This document shows, in pieces, positions 1 to 9,497 of a DNA stretch of 30,133 nucleotides. The stretch spans positions 1-30,133 of the forward strand of contig JAKSYS010000725.1 in the NCBI GenBank assembly GCA_022925895.1. Direction: 5' to 3'. A program made the position numbers and the translations under genes. The first letter of the stretch is position 1. Each line of letters opens with the position of its first letter. The notes under the pieces are model-generated. The model was given only the letters and a program-made list of their open reading frames with translations. It was not told the DNA's origin and searched no databases. This DNA comes from Fragilaria crotonensis. Taxonomy: Eukaryota > Bacillariophyta > Fragilariophyceae > Fragilariales > Fragilariaceae.

Positions 1-696
1 AGATCCAACCATTAGATTTCGGAAATTGCGGTAAGCAAGGCGTCGACAACAAGCTCGAGAGGTAGGGGTTACGGATCGTCGTTGATCAGGGTTGATGGTG
101 TCAACAGTGTCAGCAAAGTGGTCTTCTGCTGGTGAAGAGTCAGATTCAAGGTTGACATTGGGTAAAGATATGGCTGAGAAGGCTTGATGTGGTGGTAGTT
201 CACGGCGTAGGATGGGCCACGTGTACGTAGAATTGTTTGGAAGTTGGATGGTGGTGGCACGATTGTGAATCAAGACACTGAAGTTTTGTGTGCATGATAG
301 TGCGGTCAAGGAAAGTAGGCGATGGCTGAGGCCTTCAACATAGTAGACATCAGTTAGGCCAAGGATGGATTTCATACCATCATCAGTAGTGAAGGGACAT
401 TCTGTGGTGCCTTTGTAGGTAGACAATTTAGTACTGCCATCAGCAAGGGAGACAGGTACACTGCAGGGTGTGACATCATGGAGGTCACTGAAGACTGGTG
501 TGTAGTGGCTGGTTGCACCACTGTCAGGAAGCCAATTTTCAAGAAGAGGTGGGCCAAAACGTTGATGAGGAGATTGTGGGTCATCAGGGAAATAGTATGC
601 TCCAGAATTGGGAGGAGAGTGATTGCCAGAAGGTTGAAAGTCTTGATCAAGGAGGTGTTGGTTGATCTCCATTTGGGGAGGGCTGGGTTTGGCCAT
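1..696 (-). CDS. Retroelement Pol polyprotein, N-terminal part with aspartic protease (partial)
   Basis: This frame opens at an ATG at 696, three codons after an in-frame TGA, and runs 232 codons to the window edge without a stop. The first 55 or so residues are Pro/Asn/Gln rich. Then comes WLPDSGATSHYTPVF, the retropepsin active site with catalytic Asp in DSGA, typical of Ty1/copia proteases. Further on, a TTDDGMKSILGL-type strand and VYYVEGLSHRLLSL match the usual end of the copia protease domain. The protein would be cut from Gag-Pol and would process it. The start overlaps the zinc-knuckle frame by more than 300 bases in the minus-one frame, so expression by frameshifting from gag is possible. 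The retained open frame contrasts with the broken gag upstream. Confidence 0.82.
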   Translation of the reverse strand, partial: MAKPSPPQMEINQHLLDQDFQPSGNHSPPNSGAYYFPDDPQSPHQRFGPPLLENWLPDSGATSHYTPVFSDLHDVTPCSVPVSLADGSTKLSTYKGTTECPFTTDDGMKSILGLTDVYYVEGLSHRLLSLTALSCTQNFSVLIHNRATTIQLPNNSTYTWPILRRELPPHQAFSAISLPNVNLESDSSPAEDHFADTVDTINPDQRRSVTPTSRACCRRLAYRNFRNLMVGS

Positions 697-2188
697 GGGA
701 TTGAGTCAGGAGTGTCATCCATTGGGTCAAGAGATGAAGCACGGAAAGCTTGGTGATAAACATTTTCTTGCATGTTTTCCTGAGTCAGTGACAAAGTAGG
801 CTCGTTGTTGATTGCGGGAGCGGAATTTTCATTGTTCGAAGATGATCGAGAGGATGGGCCTCGATTGGAAGTTGCATTGCGTGCGGGGTTGGTGCAGTTG
901 CGGGAATAGTGACCGAGTCTGCCGCAGTTGTTGCAGACAATGTTTGCAGCATTGGATTGGTTGCGGTTTTGATTGTTAGTTTTACCGTTGGTAGATGGGC
1001 GGTGATTTGAATTCGGCAGTTGACGAAGAGGTGGTCGATTTGTACGCTGTTGTTGCGTTGATGGACGTGTTGACGGAGCGTTGGTGCGACGGTGGTTGTT
1101 GGTGTTTGCGGGGTTTGTCGCTGGGCGTTCGGTAAGGGAGGTCCACGGTGTTGTCGATGCTGTTGTCGGGTGGGGTTGTTTCCACCATTGTTGGTATAAG
1201 GACGTAGGATTGAGCTGAAAGCTTGTTGTTGTCGAGTGAAGTTTCAGCAGTGCCTTGTTGTGGACGGAAAGTCGTTTGGCGTGCAGAGTTTGCATGTTGA
1301 TTAAAGTGGCGGTGACTCATAGATGGGATTGTAAGACCACGGGATTCATCGATGTTGAGAAGATGACTTTCAAGTTCGGAGAATTGTGGCAGAGCTTCGT
1401 CGTTTAGTTCGGCGCGGCGAATGTCGGCATCAAAACGTTGGTATGATGCAGCATAAAGGAATGATTGCTTCCTCCACGGACAGTTCTTTTAATCAGTTCA
1501 GCATCAGAGTTTGGTATTCCAGCATGGTAACAATCACGCGAGATGGTGCGGATGCGGTTAAGATAGGAAGTAGCAACTTCGTGCGGTTGTTTGAGAGAGC
1601 AAAAGCTTCGCGAGTGCGTTCAATATGATCTGGCGTTAAGGGGGCACAGTGGCGACGTAGGGTGAAGATAGCAGTTCTTGCATCTGGAGGTCCATCAATG
1701 ATGTGTTTTTGACAGGGTTCACTGATGTTGGTGAAGATCAAGTTGTAGAGAGCTGTGCCAACAAATGGATGGGAGTAACATATTTGTTGGGGCCAAAGAT
1801 CAAAGACTTGGCGAGTCCAGGGGGAAATGTTACAGACAATGCGGAGATTGTCCATAAAAGTATTGAAATGGCGTCGACGGGCTTGTAAATCTGTTGGATA
1901 GGCCAGTTTGCGAAGATTTGCATTTTTGGCGTACTTCAGAAGAGTCTTTGTTAGATCTTCAATCGGAGGATAGGTGAAATCAGTCCGGGTGGAAGATGTC
2001 AGCACATCAGGTGATGTGGGCTTCAACTGTTTTGGATCTTCTTCAGAGTCATGGTCAGTATCATTGTCAAAGAATGTTTCAATTGTTGGTGGATAGGAAA
2101 AGGTAGCGTGGGTCGCCGGGCGCGGAGTTTGTTGACGGGACTCAAGGTTTTGAGTTTTTGTCATTTTTGTTGATTTATTTCCGGTCAT
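372..2188 (-). pseudogene. Retroelement Gag with CCHC zinc knuckle, frameshifted
   Basis: The start at 2188 gives a Ser/Thr-rich leader, then a helical capsid-like domain with ALYNLIFTNISEPCQKHIID and HIERTREAFALSN, resembling the gag domain of copia elements. The protein-like reading then jumps frame near 1580 (continuing YLNRIRTISRDCYHAG) and again near 1465 (continuing YAASYQRFDADIRRAELN). It jumps a third time somewhere in the low-complexity stretch 1050-1200, to reach the zinc knuckle CNNCGRLGHYSRNC at about 938-894. The last frame stays open to 372, overlapping Pol. At least three single-step frame changes mean no complete Gag is made as written. Family assignment is confident; the exact break positions are not. 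Confidence 0.78.
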
Positions 2189-2607
2189 TGAGGGTTTTGT
2201 GTAGATTTGGGTATTGACATTTTTGACGGTTGAAGAATTTCGTCCTCATGTTTTGGGAGCAGCGACGGATTTAGTGACGGATTTTGTTGCACGGGGTTCG
2301 AATCCGTAGGTGATGTGTTTTTGGAACGTATACTTTCGGTCGCGGTAGAAAATGTTGTCAAAACCGGGTGGTTGGGGTTCGAGTCGGTTGTAGCCGGGAC
2401 GTGAGGTGTTTTTGCGTTTTTCGGCGTTATGATGCTTGAAAATGCGTCAGAAATGCGCTGAAGTGGTCCAGGTGTTGCATTTGCCGATTGAGGTGACCTT
2501 GAGGGTGTTTCTGTGTGCGAAGTGTCGGTTTCAGGCGAGTTTTGCTGTGAAATCGCAAGATTTTGTTGTGTTCCGCAGAGATTGAGTTTCTTGCACTTGT
2601 TCCTCAT
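2185..2607 (-). CDS. Small Ser/Thr/Asn/Pro-rich ORF joined to gag by an ATGA overlap
   Basis: A 140-residue ORF from the ATG at 2607. It has no recognisable domain and is rich in Ser, Thr, Pro, Asn and Gln, with two repeats of the tetrapeptide DSNP. Its TGA stop (2187-2185) overlaps the gag ATG (2188-2186) as ATGA, so it sits in register to feed into gag by reinitiation or frameshift. The frame stays open about 65 codons upstream of the ATG with similar composition, up to a TAA near 2800. It could be the natural N-terminal extension of Gag, a leader peptide, or a chance open frame. Low-complexity composition makes any function unclear. Confidence 0.35.
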   Translation of the reverse strand: MRNKCKKLNLCGTQQNLAISQQNSPETDTSHTETPSRSPQSANATPGPLQRISDAFSSIITPKNAKTPHVPATTDSNPNHPVLTTFSTATESIRSKNTSPTDSNPVQQNPSLNPSLLPKHEDEILQPSKMSIPKSTQNPQ

Positions 2608-2764
2608 ACGTGGTTTCTTCGTCGGTTTCGAGGGATTTTCAGCAGTATTGGCGTCGTTTTGCGTGGAAAATTCGCGTGCAGTGTCGTTTTGTGCAGGAAT
2701 TTCGTGCTGGAGGTCCGGGGTTCGAGTCGGGGCTGATTTAGTGACGAACGTCGTGTTTGTACCG

Positions 2765-4720
2765 CTAGAAAAGCGTGATGTGTACCCGTAAACGTGTTTT
2801 TATCCTCAATTTAATTACTGGTTGACTTTCAGCTAAATCTTGCGCATTTGGACAGAAATTGCTGTCGTGCATAGAAATAGGTAAGTCACCAGTAAAATAT
2901 CCAGGATAATTCAATTGAGGTGGACTAGACTCACCTGTTCCATCAAGATTGATGGGTGAGTCAGGTCCCCTTGAATCAATATATGGGTATTCTGGGTGGT
3001 TGTGTTTCTCTCGATAGAAATAAGAGAGGTGATTGTTGAAAAGTTGCAATTCAGGATCACGGAGGGCATCATTGAGATGCGGGAGCGCCCAGGCTCGATA
3101 AACGTTGTTTCCAAATGGGGAAATGGTGTAAACTGGGATCAAGCGGATAGCCAGGGAAAATGGAATCTTTGTGGGATCACGGGCAATGTGATACATTTGT
3201 GAGTGCTCATTTCGCCAAAGTTCAGCAGGATTATGCTGAATCCAGTCTGGGTCATCCAAATTGTAGGTTTGGAGAGGCTTGGCAGCTTGCTTGTAGAAGA
3301 GGGACTTGACTGATTCCTTGGTGTAGGGATTTCCATCAGGATCAATGATGATTGGTTGTTGGTCATGATCAAGGGTGACAGGGAAGATTCCAGCTCTTGC
3401 TGTTGGGATGGCCATTTCAGTTGGAGCCATAAGAATAGGTTGGGCCACAGAGTGGTGAACCTTGGAAGATAACACCATGTGAAGGTGGGCAGTTCTTGGG
3501 AAGGATGCCTGTTGGATCTTTTGGATCAATCAGTTGCACAACGCGGAATAGGATGTACTCAGAATGCGGTAGAAAATCGATTGAGTCATTGGCAGAATTG
3601 GTTGCAATTGGGGTGACTGTCTGCAGGGCATCAATGTAACGTAGGGGATCATGATACTGAAGATTCATGATAGTTGTGATGTTGAATGGTTTGCAAACAA
3701 CAAAATTGATGGCAAGGGCTGTGTCAGTGGAGTATGAAGTGGCCAGCTGAACATCTGAAGGTTTGGTAACCATTGGGAAGGAAACTGAGAAGGCAGAGAG
3801 CAGGTGGTCTGCTGGTGGTAGATTGCCAACAATGATCTCATACTGAGAGAATTCAGGGTCTCTGGAGATGCAGATTTTGTGGTGAGCCATGCCATGTTGA
3901 AGGATGGCAAAACGGATGAACTCTTGAGCAACGTGTAGTGCTGTGGCTTGGGTGTCTGCATGGGTGTCAAAGGTATTGACAAAGGCAGTTGTGAATGGAT
4001 TTGCAGCTCTGAATTGTGATTCAATATGTGTGACATTTGATCGGAGATCTTCAAGTTGATGATGGGTTAATTCATCGGGTGGCATCGGGAACTGATCAAT
4101 ATCCTCCTGGAAGGTGTCTTGAATGAAGTAGGGTAGTTTTTGGAATGTTGTTGACTTGGGAAATAAACTGAGTGCTGCAGCCAAAGAGTTGATATCACGA
4201 GCAATTTCGTGAAGATTTCCAGGGTAGAAGAGATGCTTTGGGTATCCAAGTGTGTTGTAGTTTCTGTGATGAACAAGGTACATCATTCTCAGAGCATAGA
4301 TAAATGCAGTTGCACACTTTGACATGATTTCTGACTGATCATCATCCAGGTCATTGAAGGAAGATGGGAGGTTCTGCGGAAATAGTTCACGTTGTGGCGA
4401 TCGCAGATGTGCGAGCAATAGATAGGTTGCCCGATTCAGTGTGTGGGTCATGCATTCGACTGATAGAATGTCAGACAAGGGGCGTCCCATATGGTAGGGA
4501 GCTCGTGTGATTTGAAGGGATCGACTGTTGATTGAATAAAAGTACCAGAAAAGGTGTTGCCGATTGATATCACGGATGTAGTTCACAGCACGGGGTGCAT
4601 CCAAATAGTTCAGGCAGAAAGATGCAATGGTGATGCTTGTGTTAACGCAGATTGGCAAGTCGCGGAGGCGAATAGGGCCATTTTTGTCATCATGTAGAAT
4701 AGCATCTGGGAAGGATAGCT
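2765..4720 (-). pseudogene. Unrecognised retroelement-linked protein, C-terminal half, frameshifted
   Basis: Two long open frames make one continuous protein-like sequence if a single frame change is allowed near 3500. The first, about 430 residues, covers roughly 4720-3417 and opens upstream of its first ATG at 4658. It contains a helical, His/Leu-rich domain (for example RAVNYIRDINRQHLFWYFYS and YALRMMYLVHHRNYNTLGYP). The second (3529-2765) continues with FPVTLDHDQQPIIIDPDGNP, WIQHNPAELWRNEHSQMYH and IRLIPVYTISPFGNNVYRAW. Amino-acid composition is that of a real globular protein, and the strand matches gag-pol just downstream. I do not recognise the family. It may be an extra ORF carried by this diatom retroelement lineage, or a host-derived gene captured next to it. 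Confidence 0.5.
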
Positions 4721-5655
4721 CTGCGGAGCATTGTAGTCCTCTTCTTGGAACATTCGGAAAGGGTTGAGATGAATTTCCGAAAGATTATCGTCAGGGCGAT
4801 AGGGTGGGTCCGGGAACTGGGTAGCATTCTTGCTGGTGGTTGGTACTCTGAAGGTAAGTCTTCTTCTTGGGCTTCATTTGCTGAGAGTAAGTCGTTGGGT
4901 TGGTCATCATCAAATGATTTGTTTTCCTCCATGCAAAGCATTGCGAAGTGTCCTTCATCATCATGTGAGTGAAAAGGAGGAGAAACAGGGTAAGCAAAAC
5001 TGTTGTCATTACTAGGTAAATCATTACTGTCAGAGTAATAATTTATCCCAGTGTTGATTTCAGGGTTGTCCTCATCAGGTAAATCCTCAAGTTTGATTGG
5101 AATAGGGTGCTGGACTTCATCATGAAGAGTGGCTTGACTGCTTGTAGGGTTTGTGTTGGACAACGTGCAGTGGGCCAAGTGGGGAAGATTGAGTCCCGTG
5201 GTATCGGTCTTAACAACTGTAGTCAAATATACAGTAGTGTCTCTGCAATGGTAAGGCGGGGAAGCACCGGTGGTTGGTGACGGCGTCCCAGGGCTTGGTG
5301 ATACATCTGTACTGCGTACGGGAGAGCAGTAAGAGTAGGCTGGCGAACAGAAGGGGTATCGCGGCGTAGAAAGGTCGGAGAAGCATCGCGGTGTGTTCGC
5401 TGTATTAGAGCGCGGAGTAGCTCTCGGAGGAGCTCGAAGGGGTAGGCTGATGTTTTCGTCGACGTCAGCGTATCCGGGAATGATGACATCATGGTTCTCA
5501 TCAATGACGTCAGGACGGTTCTGATACGGTTGGAGGGCGCTTTCCAGGTGAGCGAGTAAATTTTGTGGGTGACAAGTGTCCAGCGAGCGAAGAGATTCTG
5601 GGGTTGTCTGTTTCAGAATTTTGCAAAGTTCCAACGTCAAGAACTGCACTTTCAT
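4690..5655 (-). pseudogene. Unrecognised retroelement-linked protein, acidic/Ser-Pro linker region
   Basis: A 321-codon frame beginning at 5655. It opens with a short helical segment (QFLTLELCKILKQTTPESLR), then a Ser/Pro/Thr-rich stretch with repeated SPAYSYCSP-like units. An acidic Asp/Glu/Asn-rich stretch follows (NNDLPSND and SFDDDQPNDLLSANE types). Near its end the protein-like reading switches frame: between about 4850 and 4750 the better reading is YRPDDNLSEIHLNPFRMFQE. It then passes by another switch into the frame of the neighbouring downstream fragment. This suggests one long broken ORF rather than separate genes. No domain is recognised. Disordered composition suggests a linker between a helical N-terminal part and the C-terminal globular part. 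Confidence 0.45.
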
Positions 5656-5714
5656 CTCTTCGATTCTCGAATGTTTCGAGGATGGGATCCGTTGGAGTGT
5701 CTTCTTCTGGTTCT

Positions 5715-6039
5715 TCAGCGGGAAACGGCGGTTAATGCGGTGCTGACGAGGCGTAGGGCGGTTTTCAAAGTGTCCAAATCGCCATTGCCGTAATTTTCGG
5801 GCAGATTGCGAAGGAAGTGGCGGAAGAGCAGGAGTTTCTTTGGGTTCCTTTCGGTGGCTCTTTTCGGGATTGCGGTGAAGATCTTCAAGGGCTTCAACAA
5901 GGAAAGCAGATCTTGGTGGAGGGTTTGTAAACCCTTAGAGTCGTCATGTTCGACGAGTGTTTCGACAAGGCGGGAAGGTTGTATGTAACGCCTTCCGGGT
6001 TGCGTTCAAGGGCATGAGGAGCTTTGTTTTGGCGGCCAT
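5715..6039 (-). pseudogene. Possible N-terminal part of the unrecognised retroelement-linked protein
   Basis: Around the ATG at 6039 (context GACATGGCC) a protein-like start MAAKTKLLMPL is followed, after frame changes, by RNPEGVTYNLPALSK and VETLVEHDDSKGLQTLHQDL. This leads into an amphipathic helical stretch (LLLFRHFLRNLPENYGNG) whose frame stays open to 5715. That last frame is the same as the acidic ORF upstream, separated from it only by the TGA at 6008-6006. Readthrough or a single stop mutation is therefore an alternative explanation. It is listed because it bridges the acidic ORF and the large unrecognised ORF and suggests that 7488-2765 was once continuous coding sequence. Which frame is original cannot be settled by eye. 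Confidence 0.35.
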
Positions 6040-7488
6040 GTCAGGTTAATTTTCGAGCAAGCATGGTCGCGGGTGTTCTTCAAAATAGATTGCAGCTTCT
6101 TAAAAGGGCTTGTGTAGACCGTTTTTGGTAGTCCTCTGGTAGTAGTAGTGTCCTTCATCGTTGTAGTGTTGTCCATAGTATTCGTTGTGTCCGTAGTAGT
6201 TAAATCGTTTGTCGTTGTCGTCAATTCGGCCGCGTTGGGGGATCTTGATAGCAATTGTTTGCTCTTCGACCAGATGAGGGTCGGAATTCGGAAGAAGGGG
6301 AGCGCTGCGGGTTTTCTGTCATCATCTTGGTTGTTGGAAAGGAATGGGACAACACTCTGAGTAGTAGTATCTGTAGGTCGCTCATCTTGGTGGCGAACGG
6401 GATCATCCTCGACACGGCGAGGGAAAATAAAGAGTCTGCGCTTCGGAGGGGTCTGGAATGCTTCATCAGACATGGGGTAGGCCGCAAAAGTAGGGATGGT
6501 GGGGTCGGGACAAGAAGCAATGTTGGTCGATGGACGGTCGACGGCGGCAGTAGTAGTCGTTGGATCCTTGGTAACGTTGGTAGTTTCTTCAGTTGGCATG
6601 CTTACGTTGGTTTCTTCTTCTTCTTCTTCTTCTTCTTCTTCTTCTTCTTCTTCTTCTTCTTCTTCTTCTTGATGATGATGATGCTTGGGCTTGATAATCT
6701 TCTTGTCCATTTCAGTAATCACAGTTGAGTCGAGGTCGCGAAATTCCTCGAGAATAGTATCGATATCGTCGTCGTTGGTGGCGCCACTTTTGTTGGAGAA
6801 AGTGCGCTTCTTCTTGGTAATGTTTGGGTCCTTCTTAATCTTCTGATCGTCACCAGAAGTAGGGGTAGTCGGGAACATAAGGTTGGCAAGCTTGGATTTC
6901 TTTGGGGATCCGTATGCTAAGGCTCCATGGTAGAGGAAAGGGTGAGTGGGAGTGCCTTCAGGGACTGGACTACTGCCAAGGGTGGCAGGGACATCATTGA
7001 TGTCATCAAAGGTCTCAGTGTTGACAGGCTTGGCCTTCTTGGGGCGGGTGGGAGTGGTAGTTGGGGTGTTGGTCTTCATGGTCAAGTCTTTGTTGTTGTT
7101 GTTGAACTTCAAGATTTGTTTTGTAGGGCTCTGGTCGTCAAGTTCCTGAGTTTTGGCGGGAGGTAGTTTCGTAGTTGCACTGTCGCATAACTGTAGTTTT
7201 TCAACGGCGTGTCCGAGTGCTAGTGGTAGACGTAGACGTTGTCGTAGTAGTAGTAGGTATGGTAGTGTCGTGCTTCTGGACGGTGCCAGTAGACGAGTAG
7301 ACCTTCGACGGTAGTGTGCCTCTGATCGGTGGTACAAGGCGAGCAACCATGACAGTATTCGTGTAGACGGTACGCGAGTACTGGCCGACAGTACGCTGAA
7401 GGACGGTAGGTCCGGGCGTACGCATGACGGACTTGGAGCACAGGCCACTGGCGGACATGGCTTTGGGCGACGTAGTAGGGTTGACCAT
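6006..7488 (-). CDS. Disordered acidic protein with poly-Glu tract, unknown function (frame break near 7190)
   Basis: The probable start is the ATG at 7488 (ACCATGG context). It gives a Ser/Thr/Val-rich N-terminus ending in a Thr run, then needs a frame change near 7200-7190. The long open frame containing the rest begins nominally at 7721, and an internal ATG at 7079 is the first convincing start in that frame. The body is Thr/Pro/Lys rich, with SPKKSKLANLMFPTTPTSG, a Lys-rich patch, four His, and about 20 consecutive Glu encoded by a (TTC)n repeat on the plus strand. Thr/Asp/Asn-rich stretches and a basic end (TSPFKKLQSILKN) follow. It looks intrinsically disordered, possibly nucleic-acid binding through the basic ends. 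Same strand as, and directly upstream of, the retroelement-linked ORFs. No family recognised. Confidence 0.45.
6612..6670. repeat. (TTC)n trinucleotide microsatellite, about 20 units
   Basis: An uninterrupted run of TTC units ending at 6670, directly followed by a short (GAT)n run at 6671-6683. On the minus strand the two encode poly-Glu preceded by four His inside the acidic ORF. A pure run of this length is expected to vary between alleles and to be prone to sequencing error. Confidence 0.95.
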
Positions 7489-7721
7489 GGTGAATGTAAG
7501 TAGTACAAATGTGTAGATATGTAGAGGAACAATAGTAGGGAAGTAAAGGCCTTTACTTTGTGTGTTAATGGAAGTTGTAGATGTAGAATAATGAGAATAG
7601 AAGTGGGGGAACCAAATGATGAAAAAGTGAGGTGCAGATGAGACTCCGAGGCTAATGTAGATGGCATCCGATTTAGTACCAGGGGTCGTGTGTAGACCGG
7701 TACGTAGAAATGAGATGGCAT

Positions 7722-8162
7722 CTACATTAGGCCGGATGGCATCTCAAATTCAAATGGTTACGCGGGACAAGAGGTCTGATTCTCAGGAGCTAGTGTTGTG
7801 ACGGAAAGTGGTCAGACGACTCATGACGGTGCAACAGTAGATCTCTATCACATAGTTTGGGGTTTGGGACGGTGCTTGAGTATGTACTGTATGCTGTACA
7901 GTATATACAAGAATACAAGTAGCTACCGGTAGCTAGCTATGGTAGTAGCCAACGTTGATCTCTAGTAGTAGTAGCTAATAACTACCCGGTACAACGGTAC
8001 CGCTTTCACTACAGCAGATATACCATGGCGTGCCGGGACAAGAAAATGACGGGTATGGGATACCTCCACCACGTGAAATCAGGTCCAAGTTTCACGGAGC
8101 AAATTTAGAAATACGGGTAAATCATAAATCATAGATTTCGTCACAACTTTTGATTAATCACC
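7722..8162. other. Intergenic gap with palindromes, between retroelement block and quinone oxidoreductase
   Basis: No ORF is credible here. It holds a perfect 16-bp palindrome TAGCTACCGGTAGCTA at 7920-7935 and an imperfect inverted pair TACTGTA/TACAGTA just before it. A diverged inverted pair (TAATGTAGATG...CATC) at about 7652-7668 and 7711-7730 flanks the left edge. The last 100 bases are presumably the promoter and 5' UTR of the oxidoreductase gene; no clear TATA box was picked out. Confidence 0.5.
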
Positions 8163-9497
8163 ATGTTCTCTGTTGTTTCCCGTCGTGTTCTCTCAGTCAG
8201 GGTGGCTCCTTCATTCGCCTTTCGTTCCATGTCTTCAGTTCCTGCAACAATGAAGGTACGCCTCACCTGATGTTTCTTTTGCATAGGTGCGACTTGATGG
8301 CTTGTGACGCATTTGAGTCTCGATACTTCGAATACGTACGTAATCATGCGCCATTCAGGTGCGGCTCCTAGTAGTAGGAGAATAAAAATCTTAAGCCATA
8401 AAATCTCAAATTCGGACCGAAATCCCGAAATGTCGCTAATGTGCATACCTTCACGCTCTCCTTCGGAACGAATTTCTCACTCCCTCTGACCGCAGGCTGC
8501 AGTGATCCGAGAGACTGGAGATGCTCACGTGATGAAGGTCGAGTACGATTTTCCCACGCCTGACCTGAAGCCAGGTCAAGTGATTGTCAAGAATGAGTAC
8601 GCTGGGATCAACTTCATTGACACCTACCATAGAAAGGGGCTGTACCCTCGCGATCTTCCATTCGTTGGAGGACAGGAGGGTGGCGGAACTGTTGCTGCAG
8701 TCTCGGACGAGGCTGCCGCCAGCGGAATCAAGGTCGGCGATCGTGTTGCCTACTCGGTCTTGGGAACCTACTGCGAATACACGGCTGTTCCTGCTGCGAA
8801 GCTCCTCCCAGTTCCTGAAGGGATTGGAATTGACGTGGCTACCTCTTGTGTGGTCCAAGGTTTGACGGCCCATTACCTTACCTCCACATGCCACGCGGAT
8901 CTTATCAAGGAAGGAGAGTGGATGCTCATTCATGGGGTCGGAGGAGGAACGTGTCAGTGGGCGGCTCAAATGGCTTTGCTTCGTGGGTACAAAGTTATTG
9001 GAACTTGCTCAAAGGGAAAGGCTGATGTTGCTGAGAAGTTGGGATGCACTGAATTGATTGTCTTGGATGAGGTTCCTGGAACGTCCTACGAGGATTACGA
9101 ATCTGTGGACATTGTCAAACGCGTCATGGAAGTTACTAGCGGTGTTGGATGCAAGGCTGTTGTCGATGGAATCGGAAAGAGCACGGTTGATATCTCTATA
9201 AATTCGTTGGCACACCGCGGAATCTTCATTTCGTTTGGAAATGCCTCTGGAGCTGTACCTGCCTTCCCTGTCCTTCGATTGATCGGAAAGTCAGCCTATG
9301 TCACCAGACCCAAATTATTAGATTACATCACGACCAGAGAGGAATTGGTGTCAAGATCGGATGAACTCTTTGGCTGGTTGCAGAGTGGACAGCTCAGTGT
9401 GTCTGTTGACACCAGCTTCCCACTGGAACAAGCTGCCGAGGGCCATCTGTATTTGGAGGCCGGCAAAAGTAAGGGCAAGGTGCTCTACAAGATCTAA
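8163..9497 (+). CDS. NADPH:quinone oxidoreductase (zeta-crystallin/QOR-like, MDR superfamily), probably mitochondrial
   Basis: Two exons (8163-8255 and 8496-9497) joined in phase 0 give 364 residues. The gene encodes a zinc-free medium-chain dehydrogenase/reductase expected to reduce quinones or enones with NADPH. Seen: the GroES-like N-terminal domain with NFIDTYHRKGLYP and GGQEGGGTV, then GDRVAY. A Rossmann domain with HGVGGGTCQWA (residues 177-187) and GYKVIGTCSKGKAD follows, and a C-terminal FPLEQAAEGHLYLEAGKSKGKVLY, all typical of QOR. The first 30 residues are basic and Ser/Val-rich without acidic residues, consistent with a mitochondrial presequence. The ATG at 8163 is chosen because the first in-frame codon of the second exon is preceded by a consensus CGCAG acceptor. 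Odd point: the canonical AxxGGVG loop reads GVGGGTC. The gene is intact. Confidence 0.93.
8256..8495 (+). other. Intron of the quinone oxidoreductase gene
   Basis: A 240-base intron starting GTACGC and ending CCGCAG. Removing it joins ATGAAG (exon 1) to GCTGCAGTGATCCG (exon 2) in frame and provides an N-terminal targeting peptide. The following reading frame has no ATG at its start. Confidence 0.85.

Larger units (their letters stand above)
1..2188 (-). mobile_element. Ty1/copia-type LTR retroelement, 5' part (gag and protease), cut by window edge
   Basis: Read on the minus strand, this stretch gives, in order, a gag-like capsid region, a CCHC zinc knuckle (about 938-894) and an aspartic protease active site DSGA (525-514). 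The frame stays open to base 1. This gag, zinc knuckle, protease order is that of Ty1/copia elements, the commonest LTR retroelements in diatoms. Integrase, reverse transcriptase and RNase H would lie beyond the left edge. No LTR was recognised in the window. The gag part is broken by several frame changes, so this copy is probably not active. The same-strand coding-like sequence continuing up to about 7.5 kb may belong to the same element but is not typical of the family. Confidence 0.85.

Noticed and set aside
2290-2310. tRNA T-arm-like sequence GGGGTTCGAATCCG, with similar GGTTCGAGTC at about 2374 and 2716
   Set aside because: No matching acceptor, D or anticodon arms were found, the T stem pairs poorly, and the motif corresponds to repeated DSNP codons of a minus-strand ORF.
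6255-6728. Plus-strand ORF of 157 codons with a poly-Phe run
   Set aside because: It is the complement of the (TTC)n-encoded poly-Glu tract in a more convincing minus-strand frame.
7649-7735. Short inverted pair around TAATGTAGATG
   Set aside because: Arms are under 20 bases with mismatches and no target duplication; too weak to call an element end or LTR boundary.
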